In this document: in pieces, positions 21,881 to 33,342 of the stretch
Numbering within the stretch: position 1 is the first letter of the stretch
Layout of the letters: each line of letters opens with the position of its first letter
Source of the DNA: Isoetes taiwanensis
Lineage: Eukaryota; Streptophyta; Lycopodiopsida; Isoetales; Isoetaceae
DNA: 64,000 nt
Assembly: GCA_021234155.1 (NCBI GenBank)
Contig: JAJEKV010000218.1
Span: 434,001-498,000 of the forward strand
Direction of reading: 5' to 3'
Translations under genes and position numbers: made by a program
Notes under the pieces: generated by a model
Databases searched by the model: none
What the model was told of the DNA's origin: nothing
Seen by the model: the letters and a program-made list of their open reading frames with translations, nothing else

Positions 21881-22806
21881 CCTGTGTATATCGGAATCAG
21901 ATGAGCTATTGGTAAAGAATTCATTTAAAAATTGAACGACATCTGCAGCACACTGGAGTTTTCTCCAATTATACTTCAGTTGTTCCTTTGTGAGAAAACT
22001 TTCTACCACTGCTCCTTGGCCATCATGCTCACCTTTTCCATGCGAGCTGGCAAAGAAATTCCAAATAATCTCCTTCATAAGATCTCTGTACCATCTACCC
22101 AAGAAATAGAATGGTCTTGAAGACTTAAATTGAGATGAACAACCATCTGACCATACGTAATGCTTGGAATATTGAATACCATTTACCTCCAACCAAGTGG
22201 CATGTTTTAAGAGGCAATGCTGTACAAATTCAGTGCCAAGAGATAGAAGTGACACTCTTTTATAATTTCTCTGTTATCATCTTTTTGCTTCATATCTTTT
22301 CTTTTCTTCTTGATGTCATTGCCATCCACCTCTTGTTTCCTTCCAAACCTGTAAGTGATATGAACTAAAATGGATACCTGGTCAGTGTGCCAATGACATT
22401 TCTGCAAAGTCAATTGCAGAAACTATTGTGTCTTCTCCAAAACTTGCCAAACATTGTCTGAATTGTTTTGCTTGCCAATGAGCCTTGTAGTTGTGTGGCA
22501 CAAATGCTGCCATTGTTTTTCTTGCATGTTCCTGAAATTCAAAAGGGGTACTAGTCTTGTAGGCCAATCTTGTAACTTTAGTTGGTTTCTTCTTAGGGTT
22601 TCTCTTAGAAACAGCTTCTTGCTGCAAGTAGTAGAATCAACAAATTAGTATAAATTATGACGTGATCCTTCTAACACAAACTCAACACTAACTTTTTCAA
22701 AAACTTTCCAATCCACCAGGTGTTCTAATGATTTACTTGTTTCCCTTGGACACTTTGGAATCCTGTATAAAGTGGATTAGAGAAAGTACTGTAAGAGAAT
22801 ATTGAA

Positions 22807-22905
22807 GCTAGATATCATAGAAATGAAAAGTTAAACAATATATGAGATATGTTATCTAGATATCATAGAAATGAAAAGTTAAACAATATATATGAGCTAT
22901 GTTAA
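22807..22905. repeat. Tandem duplication, ~49 bp x2
   Basis: The segment TAGATATCATAGAAATGAAA followed by AGTTAAACAATATATGAG is present twice in a row (22807-22854 and 22856-22905) with a one-unit AT difference. It is probably intronic to the transposase gene. Confidence 0.75.
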
Positions 22906-23282
22906 TAACTTACCTCTTGAGACCACATTTCTTGCAGGTCTGCATCAATTATTAATTGCCTGCATGACAAAATCAAGGTGCATGTGGTACTGGCAGCAGC
23001 AAGTCTTTCTTTCTTGCAATCTCCTAATATAGCTGGGTTTAAGCTTCTCAAAAGTTTGCTGGCATATATTGATCTCAGGATACTCTTTCCTGAATTGAAG
23101 ATAAAACTGCAACTGATCATAACACAGATTCAGCAACAATATCATGCAAAATACAGAAAAAAAAGAGGCAGAATGTGCTTACTTGTGTCACCTCCAGCAA
23201 ATGAATAGGATGGTCAATCTTTTCACCTGTTTCCTTGCAGACGGGCGTCTATAAGGGGGAAAACCATTGCTTATTTTCATTT

Positions 23283-23440
23283 CAGACAAGCTGTCTGTAA
23301 GGTGGCAGAGGTTGCACTAGAGGCTGCGCTTGATTTATGCACTTGAACACTTTCAGACAGGTGTCTGTAAGGTGAAATAGCCTGCACTTGCTTCTTGCAC
23401 TTGGAAGCCTGCGTCTGCTTCTGACACGTTTATAGGGTGG
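23283..23440. repeat. Subterminal TGTCTGTAAGGTG repeats at the edge of the transposase unit
   Basis: TTTCAGACAAGCTGTCTGTA with AAGGTGGCA and TTTCAGACAGGTGTCTGTAA with GGTGAAA are two imperfect copies, each holding an inverted GACA...TGTC, followed by TTGCACT or CTGCACT. They lie between the transposase start and the first base of the LINE-A ORF. Such subterminal repeats often bind transposase. I could not find a convincing matching left end near 17500. Confidence 0.45.
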
Positions 23441-23450
23441 CACCCTATTC

Positions 23451-24900
23451 ATGGCAACTCCAGTGATAGAAGAGCCGGACGAGCCCTGCGTCCCTTCATC
23501 CAACCCCACAGATATGCATGTGGATGGTGCTGATACACAGTCCCCTCTACCTAGCGCAGACATGGCAGCAAAACTTCTACTGGGAGAGTACATAGATGCC
23601 ATCACCAATCGCAGCCAGATGACACCGGCAAAATTGGCCAGTGCACACCGAAAAAAAGAGAAGCGGGCAAAGTCTCGTGCAACAAGCATAGCTCGGCGGG
23701 CATATGACAGATACTCTAGCCTAGCGGCAAGAGTCAGATCCGTGCTTCACCACCACCGCACGGTGTAGTTGAGGAGCACCGGAAAGCGAGTTCAAGCAAT
23801 GGCAGAGGGCAACAGAGTTCGAATTGCTTGCTTGGCAGAGGAAATGCGGTGCCTCCGCGACCCAAATTGCTCAAGAGGCAAACCGGTTAAAAAAACGGCG
23901 TGTTTCCAAAGATGGAGACCGCGATACAAAGACTTGGAAGATGGCCTTCACCTAGTGCACTCGAAGGCGTAAGGATAAGAAGAGTCTTGTTGACATGCAG
24001 GGCCGCATAGATTCCTTGTAATAACCGCCATGGAAACCATGACACGGGACAAGCAACGCGGTTGAGCAGGAGACAATGGTAACTATCTCCGCCGATCGAG
24101 AGGTCGAGGAGGCTGCACCGTGATGGGAAAAGTCCGTGTCGCTTTTGAAGAGAGACCCACAATTGAGAGCCCTTCAAAGTAGGGTCGAGACACAAGAAGT
24201 GGCCCCATCCGCAATGAACCCTATGCGGACTCTCGCTTGCGAACCGGAGCATAGCTCCGCGGCTCAAGATTGGAAGATGTGAGCCGAGAGCAGCCATTCT
24301 TTGAATAAGGCAAGGGCCTCAACGCAGACGCCATGAGCAATTGCAACGGTGCATGCGTGAATTGACAAGGCAAAGAACAATTTCAGAGGAGCTAAGCTCC
24401 CGGCCGCGGGAAGGAGAGTCCACTATACCCGCCACTGCTAGCCCCACCCCAAGAGTCGCAAGGTCTGCACCCCCAACCCGCCCATGCCACCCCGTCCCAA
24501 CGTGAGCCCCGGCCTATGCCCCCCCGACAGAAACAACTCTGTTGTCTTGCGGGCGTGATTGACCCAACAAATGAGAGCTCCGTGAGCCGAGGGCGGAGAA
24601 GCCACAATGTGGTGGTACATTGGCCCGATAGAAGAGGCGGGAGGACCTCCTCATTAAGGCTCCAAATGTTGATTCTTGCTCGAATGACATTCCCCATGCC
24701 GATAGAACATTATTAGGGCGAGGCGCCATGGCGTCCGACCCGCACCGCCCACGGGTGGTCACGTTCACGCGACGAGATGCGCCAAGTGAAAGCAGCCATC
24801 TGCGCCGTGGTAGGCGGCTAAAGGAACCGCTTCAGTATGTTGGCGAGACTGACCCCGCCCAACAAGAAGACCGCAGTAACGAAGTTGGCCAAAGTTAAAA
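23451..24900 (+). pseudogene. LINE-A ORF1-like region
   Basis: It starts MATPVIEEPDEPCVPSSNPT with a 105-codon open frame (23451-23768) that has an acidic N-terminus and a basic helical part (AHRKKEKRAKSRATSIARRA). It continues in other frames with coiled-coil-like pieces (ACLAEEMRCLRD, 23840) and a Pro-rich segment (24430-24530). No nucleic-acid-binding motif is certain. Position upstream of the endonuclease and disordered composition suggest the chaperone-like first ORF of a LINE or an N-terminal extension of its polyprotein. Confidence 0.5.
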
Positions 24901-25149
24901 GCATTCCAGACATGCGGAGGAGCCTGCGGGGACTAATTGGGGGCAAGATGCAAATTTTCGTGCCGAATCGCCGCCACGTAATCTTGCTAACCCTCCAACA
25001 GACCTCGGCGTGCCATTTGCCGCCTGCTTTCTGCCGCACACCCTGCTCAAGTTGCCTCATCTTCTATTGCTCGCACATCTCAAAGCCGCTTCCACGCCAC
25101 CCCCCTTCTGCTGCCGCCAGAGAATCCCCCTGGCCTCGCCAACAAATAG

Positions 25150-26319
25150 GAATTGTGCCTCCGCGATGGTCTCCCCGAATTGTCGGGGCTTCCCATGGCG
25201 AAGGGAGATAGTCTCAACTTCGATTTGCCGCAGACATGGATCTCATCTTCCTCAAGGAAACATGGGAGCATGCGGGGACCACGGGATACCCGACTTGCGG
25301 GGATCTGGGCACAAATCTTCAATGATTGCACAGGAAAGCGGGGGTATGGGGGGGTTGCCTGCTACTACCGAACAACCTTGGCACAATCAATCTCCTTGTT
25401 CAAGGCGGATAAGCACAAGAATTTTGTGGGTGCGGCGTGCAAACTGCGAAGTAGTGAGACCCTCTTTGTGGCGACTGCTACTTTCCACATGCGTAAAGCA
25501 ACTTCTATTACACCCCTTTCGGATGTGAATAGGCTGGACCCCTATGTCGATCTATATGATGACATACAAGAAAGATAAACAGGTTGGGCGTGTCATACTC
25601 CTTGGAGACTTCAATGCGCGCGACCGGGGTAGAACAACCCATGAGATTTGATCCCTTGATCGATGATATATTGCGGTTGCATCTGCGAGAAGGAGCTTGG
25701 CCCACGGACATCGATGACAATCAGGTCACAGCGCTATGGTCGACGATTGCTTTTGCTCTGCAAAGTATATTTGACCTCGGTAACTGCAATGGGGGCACGG
25801 TGGCCTTCCACCCTTAAGAGCACTTGTAGGCGGAAAACCGGGGGGCAGATCTAGTGTGGTGGACTATGTCTTTGGTGCACGAAAGGGGATATGCATGCCG
25901 TCAAGCACTTTCGGTGGGAACAACTAATAGGGATGAAGAGATCGACTCGGACCACTTACCACTTTACTTGAAGTTGGCTTGGCGGGTTGTGCGAACCCGG
26001 TGCAACAACTCCTCGCATGCCTCACATTGCGATTGGATTATGAACATGCGAGGGGCTTATGCCCGGATGCTTATAGATGACACCGCGTAAATTTTGCAAT
26101 ATCCTACACTAGAGCAACAGCAGCCGGGCGACCGATGTGCTTAGGACTCCAGGGCGAGAGAGGTGCTTTGGGATAAGCAGCCCAACGACGAACCTCCGGA
26201 ACACAACCTTCCCACGTAATCAATGGTTTGATGTAGAGTGCAAGGAACACAAACGCCTGGCTCTGCCAAGTCACGACCACCTTTTCGCCCACATGCGGGA
26301 CTCGGACGATAAACAAAGT
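25150..26319 (+). pseudogene. LINE-A AP-like endonuclease domain
   Basis: Pieces in different frames: MDLIFLKETWEH (about 25236, the xxxET motif), GVWGGCLLLPN, GDFNAR (about 25605, the GDFN motif), SVVDYVFGARKG (about 25850), and SDHLPLYLKLAW (about 25949, the SDHxP motif). Together these are the landmarks of the exonuclease-endonuclease-phosphatase fold that nicks target DNA for target-primed reverse transcription. The domain breaks off at the TTAA that begins E2. Confidence 0.75.
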
Positions 26320-26390
26320 TTAAAATGAACGCACTTATTTCTTTGGAAACGACTTCAAAAGGAATCTTTGAAAGATTCCTAAAAATTCCT
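26320..26390. repeat. E2 left end: TTAA and terminal inverted repeat
   Basis: TTAA (26320-26323), AATGAACGCACTTATTT, then AAAGGAATCTTTGAAAGATTCC with an inverted GGAATCTTT...AAAGATTCC pair. The GGAATCTTT block is shared with both ends of E1, although the tips differ. Confidence 0.8.
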
Positions 26391-26708
26391 TAAAAAGTCC
26401 ATTTTAAGATTTTTTTTTTGTGACAGTGTGACAATTTAGTTAATTTAGGTACCTTTTTGAGGGGTTGATTGAACATAACTTCCGTGCAAAAATTTCAAAT
26501 AGCAATTTTATCCTCCTATTTTAGAACAAAAATAGTTACTTATGTAAAGTGTAGCAAAAAGGGCAATAAAAAAAAATAGCAAGAGTAGTAGAGTGACAAA
26601 GAAGTGATATATTCAAGGTTGTGAAAATTGTACAAAATTATGAACAAAATTGTCAAAAATATAGGACATTTTGAATGACAATCATCATCTGCACTTTACA
26701 TTCTTTAC

Positions 26709-29530
26709 ATGTTCGAGTCATCGGACAAACTTACATTTTGCAGCAAGATCGGGATGCATCTCATCCTCGACTCATTTATTCCCCGATCACTTGAGCCTTC
26801 ATCCTCGACTTCACTCTCAAAACTAGATGTACTTTCGAGCGATCTTCTTCCTCAATCGTCTACAAGTGAGTCTTCATCATCATCTTTTTGGCCACCTTTT
26901 TGGCTTGTTTGTCTAATCCACATGCCGACCTTATTAAAGTTTGAGTGACCATCGTAACTTATTAGCGCATCAAAGAACAAAGTCATATGCAAGAACCTTT
27001 ACTTGATTAGATCTATGACGGCCGATTGCTTGCTTTGGACTTAGCTCTCTTTCCCACTCCTGTTTTACCATCTCCAAAGTATAACTCCCCTTTGAAAGCA
27101 TTGGCGGATTCGTTTCTCATCCGGTGCACTTTTAATTGAGTGGGAATTCCATCCTCTCTTGTTAATTCCAGTACTTTAGCTAGCCAAAATGGCCTCCCAG
27201 ATTCATCATTATCATTTTGGGACAGCTATGAGCATTCCTTTTCGAATCTACGAGTGAACCGGATACTCAAGCAACTTGTTGTCTTTGTGCATCAGGGGCG
27301 GTGTACATGACTCTGTCATCTTCATCCGAAGCTAGCCAATATCTCTACATGTTCCTCTTGATTCTCAACTTGCACGGGGAGAGTTTGCCTAGATGGCCAG
27401 TTGAATATGGCGGTCTTCGACCTTGTAATGAAGCTTGCAACATGTCACGTTCTTAGAAAAAAATTGAGGCCACCATAAAGCATCTCGCCTCCCCAAAGTG
27501 GTTAGAGCGGGATCAATACTTGTCTCAATATAATCCAATGATTTGTTTGAGTCAATTGCTCTTCCCTCCTTTTTACTCTTTGTGATTTCTTTCAAGCTTT
27601 TTAGAGGCATTTTCTGCAGAGAGCATGGAACTAGTATTGGGGATGGTGCGAATGAATTGAATACCTGGCCCGATGGCCCTTTGCAAGGATGTGGCATATT
27701 TCTTTCCTTGTAAGATGGCCTTGCCATCTACAAGTGAAATTTTGATCCGATCTTTGAAATGTAATGTTTCTCAAGGGCTCAATAGCACAGTGACCCAGTT
27801 GATCTCTCCGAAAAATCCATTCTTTGAAATCATAAGTTTCTTCCAATAACTCGATGTCTGGACGAGGATTGTAGGAATCTTGGATAACCTCAATCATTGC
27901 TGGTAGGCTGAGAGCTTTTTTTCGAGCAAGACGTTTAGAGAACCTCTTGAACATCGATCAATTTGATCGTGTGTATGACCAACAAGCAGGAAACCAATCT
28001 TCACCTTCTTGAAGATTTGTTTCTCTACTAGCATAGCACAGTAAGCAAACAACGCCTGATTCTTATTTTCCCTTGTCGTGTTGTCTCAGAACCGGTTGTT
28101 CTAGATTGGAAAGAAGCTTATTCAATATTGTGATAGTGAGATTTGGATCAGCATGAATGTTTGGATAATTCAAAAATGCCTTGCAAGATAGTTTTCCATT
28201 AAATACCATAGCACCAACAACATGCGGATGTATGAAATCTTCTTCAAGAAACATCCTTAGGCACATTGACAAAATGTGGTAGGGTGGTCTTCTTTCGGTC
28301 CATTCAACCGATATGTAGTTGAGTGGTTGTTCCAGTGCTTTCTTCCTATGTTTTGTCAATTTTCTCCTTTCCAAAAATTGTTGTTCTCTGTGCTTGTTCA
28401 GTTTCTCCTTCAATGCATCTGAAATGAAAATATGTTTAGGAAAGAACCTACTTTTAGTTAGAACTAGGCAAGAACACGCCCGGAAGCTTTATTGTTAGTG
28501 TGAAGTGTCCTTGCATTTTGTCTCCGAAGCTTTTAATTGAGCATGTAGCACAAACAGACATCCGGTGCTTTCTAGGAATGGACACGAGAAAACTCTTTTT
28601 CCAGAGAACATGAAAGTAAGAGTAGCGGACAAAAGCATTCTCCAGCCTCAACACACATCTCCTTATAATTATCGTAGACTTCTTGTTTCGTGAAATTGTC
28701 ACTCAAGTGGTACATGGGGCTGTTAGGGAGATTCTCGCAAGACTCCTTAAAGAAACCTTCCATCCAGGAAACACATTGAAGGGCATGAATTCTGGATATA
28801 CCTCCTGAATGGCAGTAGTCATTAATGCCTGGATTCTTGTCAAGCCTTTTTCTTCAGGCGGTCAAGTCGTCACACGCCTAAAGCATGAATCAATTTGAAG
28901 GCCGTTTGGCGCACTGGCGTGGCCACCGGTATGTAAGTAAACTTCTCACCACAATCGGCCTAATATTGAAGGCTAAGTAGCCCCTTTGGTCTAGCGAGTC
29001 ATTGAACTGTGAACTATCACGAATCAACCTCAACTCCTTTAGTCCAATCTTAAGCAAACAACGCGTTGAGAACAACAATGCTTTGTATGTGTTGCCCGCA
29101 AGTGAGCCTCGGTCCATGAGTTTCTTTCTTCTAACAGTTGTACATGCTTTCTTGTGTAAATTACGCTTTAAGATTCTTACTTGCAGGGGCTTTGAATTCG
29201 AACATGGAGTCTTGTGGCCCGGTAGATCCTCGCCTCGAGACATCAACATGAGGTGTTTCTTCGATGCGAGAGATCAACATGAGGTGTACTTGTAGATCTT
29301 TGAGAGGTTTGATGTGGGCAAGTCACGGGGGAGGTGCTTTCCCTCTCTCACGGGAAAAAGTAATCGAGGTTGGTGACGAAGTTGACCAGCTCCTGAAGTG
29401 TCGTAGAACACAGTAGTTGCGTGTCGCTGACTGCTCCCACTTGTTGTAGTACCATTTAGCGAAATGGATGGAGTTGGCGTAATTTGCCTCCGGGGAGGGA
29501 GGCTCTGCAGTTCTTTTCTCTCGAGCCATA
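26709..29530 (-). pseudogene. E2 transposase (DUF7869-like), broken
   Basis: Read right to left. The start is taken at MAREKRTAEPPSPEANYANS (29530), which follows a palindrome-rich leader. Then LFSTRCLLKIGLKELRLIRD (about 29050); SWMEGFFKESCENLPNSPMY and HLSDNFTKQEVYDNYKEMC (about 28670-28763); KHREQQFLERRKLTKHRKKAL (28330-28400); VVGAMVFNGKLSCKAFLNYP with HADPNLTITILNKLL (28120-28220); LFAYCAMLVE...FKKVKIGFLLVGHTHDQID (27955-28060, the core's C-terminal motif); and a C-terminus at 26960-27950 with ALWWPQFFSKNV. The order and sequence match the E1 transposase throughout. Stops and frameshifts interrupt it, and the QLDN motif segment is damaged near 28080. Confidence 0.78.
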
Positions 29531-29552
29531 CTCAGAAAGTTAGCATCACACT

Positions 29553-29726
29553 CGTATAAATTTATACCTACGAAGAAACGACGGTATAAATTTATACTGA
29601 GAGATGGTATACATTTATACGAAAGGGAAACTCTTGGCGGCAGACAGTATAAATTTATACGGAGATGGTATAAATTTATACAGAGGAGGGCAACATAGAA
29701 CAGAAACGGTATAAATTTATACAAAA
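29553..29726. repeat. E2 palindromes in the transposase leader
   Basis: Six copies of GTATAAATTTATAC with or without outer G/C lie between the divergent promoter and the transposase start at 29530, with 12-35 bp between copies. They would be in the 5' untranslated leader of the transposase transcript. Confidence 0.9.
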
Positions 29727-29818
29727 ACTCACAGACACTTGTATTGGAAACTTTATGGAGAAACGCTATACGAAACGGCACTTAGCAGGGGTACTTAAGC
29801 CCGGCCCCAATTCTATTT

Positions 29819-29866
29819 TCTATATATAGCACACCGAGTCGGCGCCAAGGGTCCGCCTTTATATAC
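29819..29866. promoter_or_regulatory. Divergent core promoter of E2 (two TATA boxes)
   Basis: GCTATATATAG on the minus strand (29819-29829) faces the transposase. TTTATATA on the plus strand (29858-29865) faces the methyltransferase gene, whose ATG is at 29914. The two boxes are about 40 bp apart, so both genes are probably driven from one shared control region. TATA assignment is by sequence only. Confidence 0.55.
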
Positions 29867-29979
29867 CCCTTCTTATTTGCTCAGGAGCGTCTATACGCTA
29901 GTCCATACGGGTCATGGCCACGTAAGTCTACTTCCGCATCGCTTTTAGTTTCTCTTTGTTTTAATCTGTTAGAGTGGTA

Positions 29980-30255
29980 GCTCGAGCGGTATAAATTTAT
30001 ACCGAGATGGCTCTGGATCGGTATAAATTTATACGCCCCGTGCTCGAGCGGTATAAATTTATACCGCTCTAGAACACGAGCGGTATAAATTTATACCGTT
30101 CAAGAACACTTGCGGTATAAATTTATACCGAATGTGTTCTGGAACGGTATAAATTTATACCGCTCGAGCACGGGGCGTATAAATTTATACCGATCCAGAG
30201 CCATCTCGGTATAAATTTATACCGCTCGAGCTCGGGGCGTATAAATTTATACCGT
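29980..30255. repeat. E2 palindrome array in intron 1, itself a 252-bp palindrome
   Basis: Nine copies of (C)GGTATAAATTTATACC(G) at about 31-bp intervals. The spacers also mirror: GCTCGAGCGG ... CCGAGATGGCTCTGGATCGG ... CGCCCCGTGCTCGAGC on the left has its reverse complement on the right. The whole block 29980-30231 is therefore one large inverted repeat centred near 30105, nearly perfect in the outer ~95 bp of each arm. It lies inside intron 1 of the methyltransferase gene. Confidence 0.9.
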
Positions 30256-30856
30256 TTCAAAATTGTTTCGGAATCTTGGTGTCTAGTGCTTAAAGAATGG
30301 ACCCGAACCTTAATATTTTAGTAATATTGTTGTGTTTTAAGCTTAAATAAGAAAAAAAAAGTGTTAATTAATTGTGGATTTTATGCCCTTTTAGCCTCTG
30401 TTTTTACTGTTTTTGTGTGTCAAAAAGTGAAAAAAAAAACATTTCTTACTGAAAAAATGGTTTTAACATAACAGTTCGGCCCAAGGATAAAATTTGTGCA
30501 CAAAGGCCAATCTTCAAAGGTTGCACCAATAGAGCCACAGACGTACGAACTAAAAGACCAGACATGGTACGTACACAGGGGCGCAAGAGAGAGCAAACCA
30601 ACTGACGCGTACCTGTACTTGTGCCATCAGTCAGGGAAGGGCAAGTACAAGGCCGTTGATTATTATCCTGCCGGCGAAATTATAAACATGTCGGCTACAG
30701 AAAACGAAGATGAACTTTTAATGAAGTGCATGCATGACAATGGGGAAGTCTTCTATGTTCTTAATAGTAAAATGCTTAGATTAAGCATGTGCAAGCCCAA
30801 AGACGTATCTGAAAATTACAAGGGCGGCTATGTAAGTTATTCTTAGTGGCTTTACG

Positions 30857-30874
30857 TATAAATTTATACCGTCA
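30857..30874. repeat. Single E2 palindrome in intron 2
   Basis: One copy of GTATAAATTTATACC lies in the 70-bp intron between GGCTAT|GTAAGT (30832) and TTACAG (30901). Even this short intron carries the motif. Confidence 0.85.
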
Positions 30875-31957
30875 TCCTCCTAACTTAACCCTGCATTACA
30901 GGATATAGTGGACATTTTGATGTCAGTGGTGCTTTGCGATGAAAAGGTGTTGGTCAAAGGTCTGTGGTACCCCACTACTATCGAAGAGGAAGAAAATGAT
31001 GAGGAAGTAGAAGAAGAAGAGGAAGAGGAGGAAATAGTAATACCAAAGGGAAAGGGTAGGAAGCATTCCCTGGTAGTAGATACACAGCCTCCCACCAAAA
31101 AAAAGACTAGAACCACAAAGGCATTGACTATAGAGGAGTCAGCAGAAGCTCTTCAGAAGGCTCCGGGTGCAGATATTGTTGTGAAGCCCGTAGACAAGTC
31201 AAGTGCTATTCTAAAACGGGTTAATGACACTAAACTGCTTAAGCAAACAATTTCCTTGACAATGAGCACTATTAAGAGGCCGCCTAAAAATGAAGATGGG
31301 GTCAGAGTTCTTCAGGTACGAAAGCTGTGCGCGGCCATGTGGCTATACTCAAGCAAAGAATGAGAAGGAATCCTCATGCCCATGTGTCGCCACTAGTTGT
31401 AATGGTTGACAGGAGTCAGTGCAACCAACTAAAAGATTATAAAAAGGCTAACTTTGAGGATTACACATATTTTGTACTTGGAGGCACACATAGTTACAAA
31501 GCAAGGAAGGAACTTTCAAAAGAAGAATCCCGTAACGAAGTTTGGAAGAGCGTAGAAGCACATATCTACGTTGGAGTCACAGACGAGGAAGCAAAGGTCA
31601 TTGCCGTGAGTCATAATCTCGACAATGACTTCAGACTAAAAATGAGTCTTATAGACAAGATCCGCTTCATGCACCGGGAATACGTAGAGTTCAAGCAAGT
31701 GCATGGGGAGGACTTCAAAAAACAAAAGAACAAGCTCCAAGAACTTCGAGAAGCTTGTATCATAGAGTGCTGCCTCAGCTACGATTCAGATAAGAAGCCC
31801 ATAATGGCTGTGAAGCAGTACGACAATTACTTCCAGCTTTCTTTCAGAGATGGTCAAGTAAGTAAAAGCTTTAATTTAGTTCTCTATAGTATGCTTAGCA
31901 TAGCTGAGTTTGTATATTAACATCGAACTTTGTAAATGCGTACCAAGGAAGACCAGC

Positions 31958-32196
31958 CATGGTATAAATTTATACCGTGCCTGGTCACAGTATAAATTTA
32001 TACCGCGTGACCGCATAAGATGCAAAGATAAATTTATCATCGTCACCGTGCACCGGTATAAATTTATACCGTACCTGGTGACTTCGTGATAAATTTATAC
32101 TGGTGATCCGCACTGCAGATAAATTTATAAAGAGGCCCGGTGACGGTATAAATTTATACCGGTAGCTCCGGTCACCGGTGATAAATTTATACCGGG
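31958..32196. repeat. E2 palindromes in the intron before the VWDLQ exon
   Basis: Seven or eight copies of (G)GTATAAATTTATACC or shortened GATAAATTTATA lie in the intron 31858-32293. Spacers repeat words such as GGTGAC and CCGGT. Flanking exons contain none. Confidence 0.88.
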
Positions 32197-33263
32197 TCGG
32201 TATTCCTTGTGCAATAATATAGTAGACTTCACAACAAAGCTTTGTTGTTATTCGCCATTCAACACTAAAATACTTGTGTTCGATCGTCAACAGGTGTGGG
32301 ATCTTCAAGAAAGAATATTTTGTATGTTCGAAGATGGTGAGCTGAAAGAACAATCTATGTCTGCCGGAAAAAAACCAAAAAAAGGTGGTGAGGCAAAACA
32401 AAAAAACATGAGCATTGTACCCTGGACGCAGCTACAGGGTTTGAAAAGCAAAGAAATTTTTGTAAGACTTCTAGAAAAAGTTGTGGCCAAAGAATTCACT
32501 CTCGACGAAATGGCCAAAGATTATGTCGTGTTCTTTTTTTCCTAATTTTGTCTGATCACATTTTTCCCTCTGCAGTCAGAAAGACATTGTCACCTGCCAG
32601 GCAGAATTAATGAAGCAACTAAACCTGGAGGACTGGGAGGAGTGCAAGGCTTTATATCCAACCTCTACTACAGATACTATTATCAAAGAGCACTTATTTG
32701 TTAACTTCAAGTTTCGGGTAAGTTGTGCGAGAAAATACTTTTTGTTTTCGTGCCTTTGTCTCTGTTTTTCTTGCGTAGAATAAGAAGAAAGGCCTACCAA
32801 CGGGATTTTTAAACCCGGGTCAGTGAGGGGCCAAGGAGGAGAGGCGTAGACCGAAAGCAATTGAGCAAGGAAAGCAAGTCAAAGACTAGCGCTTTTGACA
32901 CTACTTACGAGAGATTTACTACATTTGGTCGACGCCCAGTCAGGTGGTTGTTCGGGGATCGCACGCAGGTCGGGACTCTTTTAAACAAAAAAACTTTACG
33001 CTATGCATTGCGATATTCCTTATGGCTTCAAAATCAAGGATAGCACTTTTGACGCGAGGAGGCTTTTACTCACGTGCAAGTCCGTTCTTTCTTGGATGGC
33101 CTAAAAGAAGTCACGACATCGAAAAACCGGAGGGTCATCATTTTTCATTCGACCTGCAGACGATGTCGGTGCTAAAGCCATTGGGAGTCGCGTCATGTCG
33201 CGGGCTTCAAAACCGCATATGGTAAGCTTTGAATTTCTTGCTTTTCTATTTACTTTAACACCA

Positions 33264-33342
33264 CGGTATAAATTTATACCACAGTCGCCTCGTGGTATAA
33301 ATTTATACAGCAAGGCAATGGTGGTATAAATTTATACCGCCA
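33264..33342. repeat. E2 palindromes in the last intron
   Basis: Three copies of GGTATAAATTTATACC lie in the intron 33222-33410, directly after the exon with the DIPY motif and before the exon with the SAM motif. Confidence 0.88.

Larger units (their letters stand above)
20954..23145 (-). pseudogene. Transposase of the CCCxYH / SDGCxSQF family
   Basis: Read right to left. FRKEYPEINICQQTFEKLKP and ERKTCCCQYHMHLDFVMQ (about 22995-23110) form the Cys-cluster; then FEFQEHARKTMAAFVPHNYK and WQAKQFRQCLASFGEDTIVS (22382-22627); QVSILVHITYRF; the core YVWSDGCSSQFKSSRPFYFL...IIWNFFASSHGKGEHDGQGAV (21878-22255); and C-terminal RPLSCFCMSCQQGKWDSC...LDDYEDGWGNVF...GYYYKQLE (20954-21517). I know this order from repeated plant transposon ORFs; the Asp in SDG is a likely catalytic residue of an RNase-H-like fold. 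Introns are likely (about 21620-21880, 22630-22690, 22770-22910). It converges on the RING/FCP1 gene(s). Several exons look intact, but I could not prove a full frame. Confidence 0.72.

Noticed and set aside
17500-23450. Terminal inverted repeats for the RING/FCP1/transposase unit
   Set aside because: Weak order similarity (GGGTG..CTATA..AAACG) between 17506-17550 and the complement of 23415-23440 needs unequal gaps; not enough to claim ends.
29980-30255. CRISPR array, because of regular short repeats with spacers
   Set aside because: The spacers are themselves mirrored between arms, the repeat is a perfect 16-bp palindrome, there are no cas genes, and the setting is a eukaryotic intron.
31000-31045. 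GAA/GAG-rich run as a microsatellite
   Set aside because: It is in frame as an acidic linker in the methyltransferase gene and bordered by conserved coding sequence.
33012-33032. MT-A70-type m6A RNA methyltransferase
   Set aside because: The catalytic word is DIPYGF, not DPPW, and motif I follows it, as in beta-class DNA enzymes.
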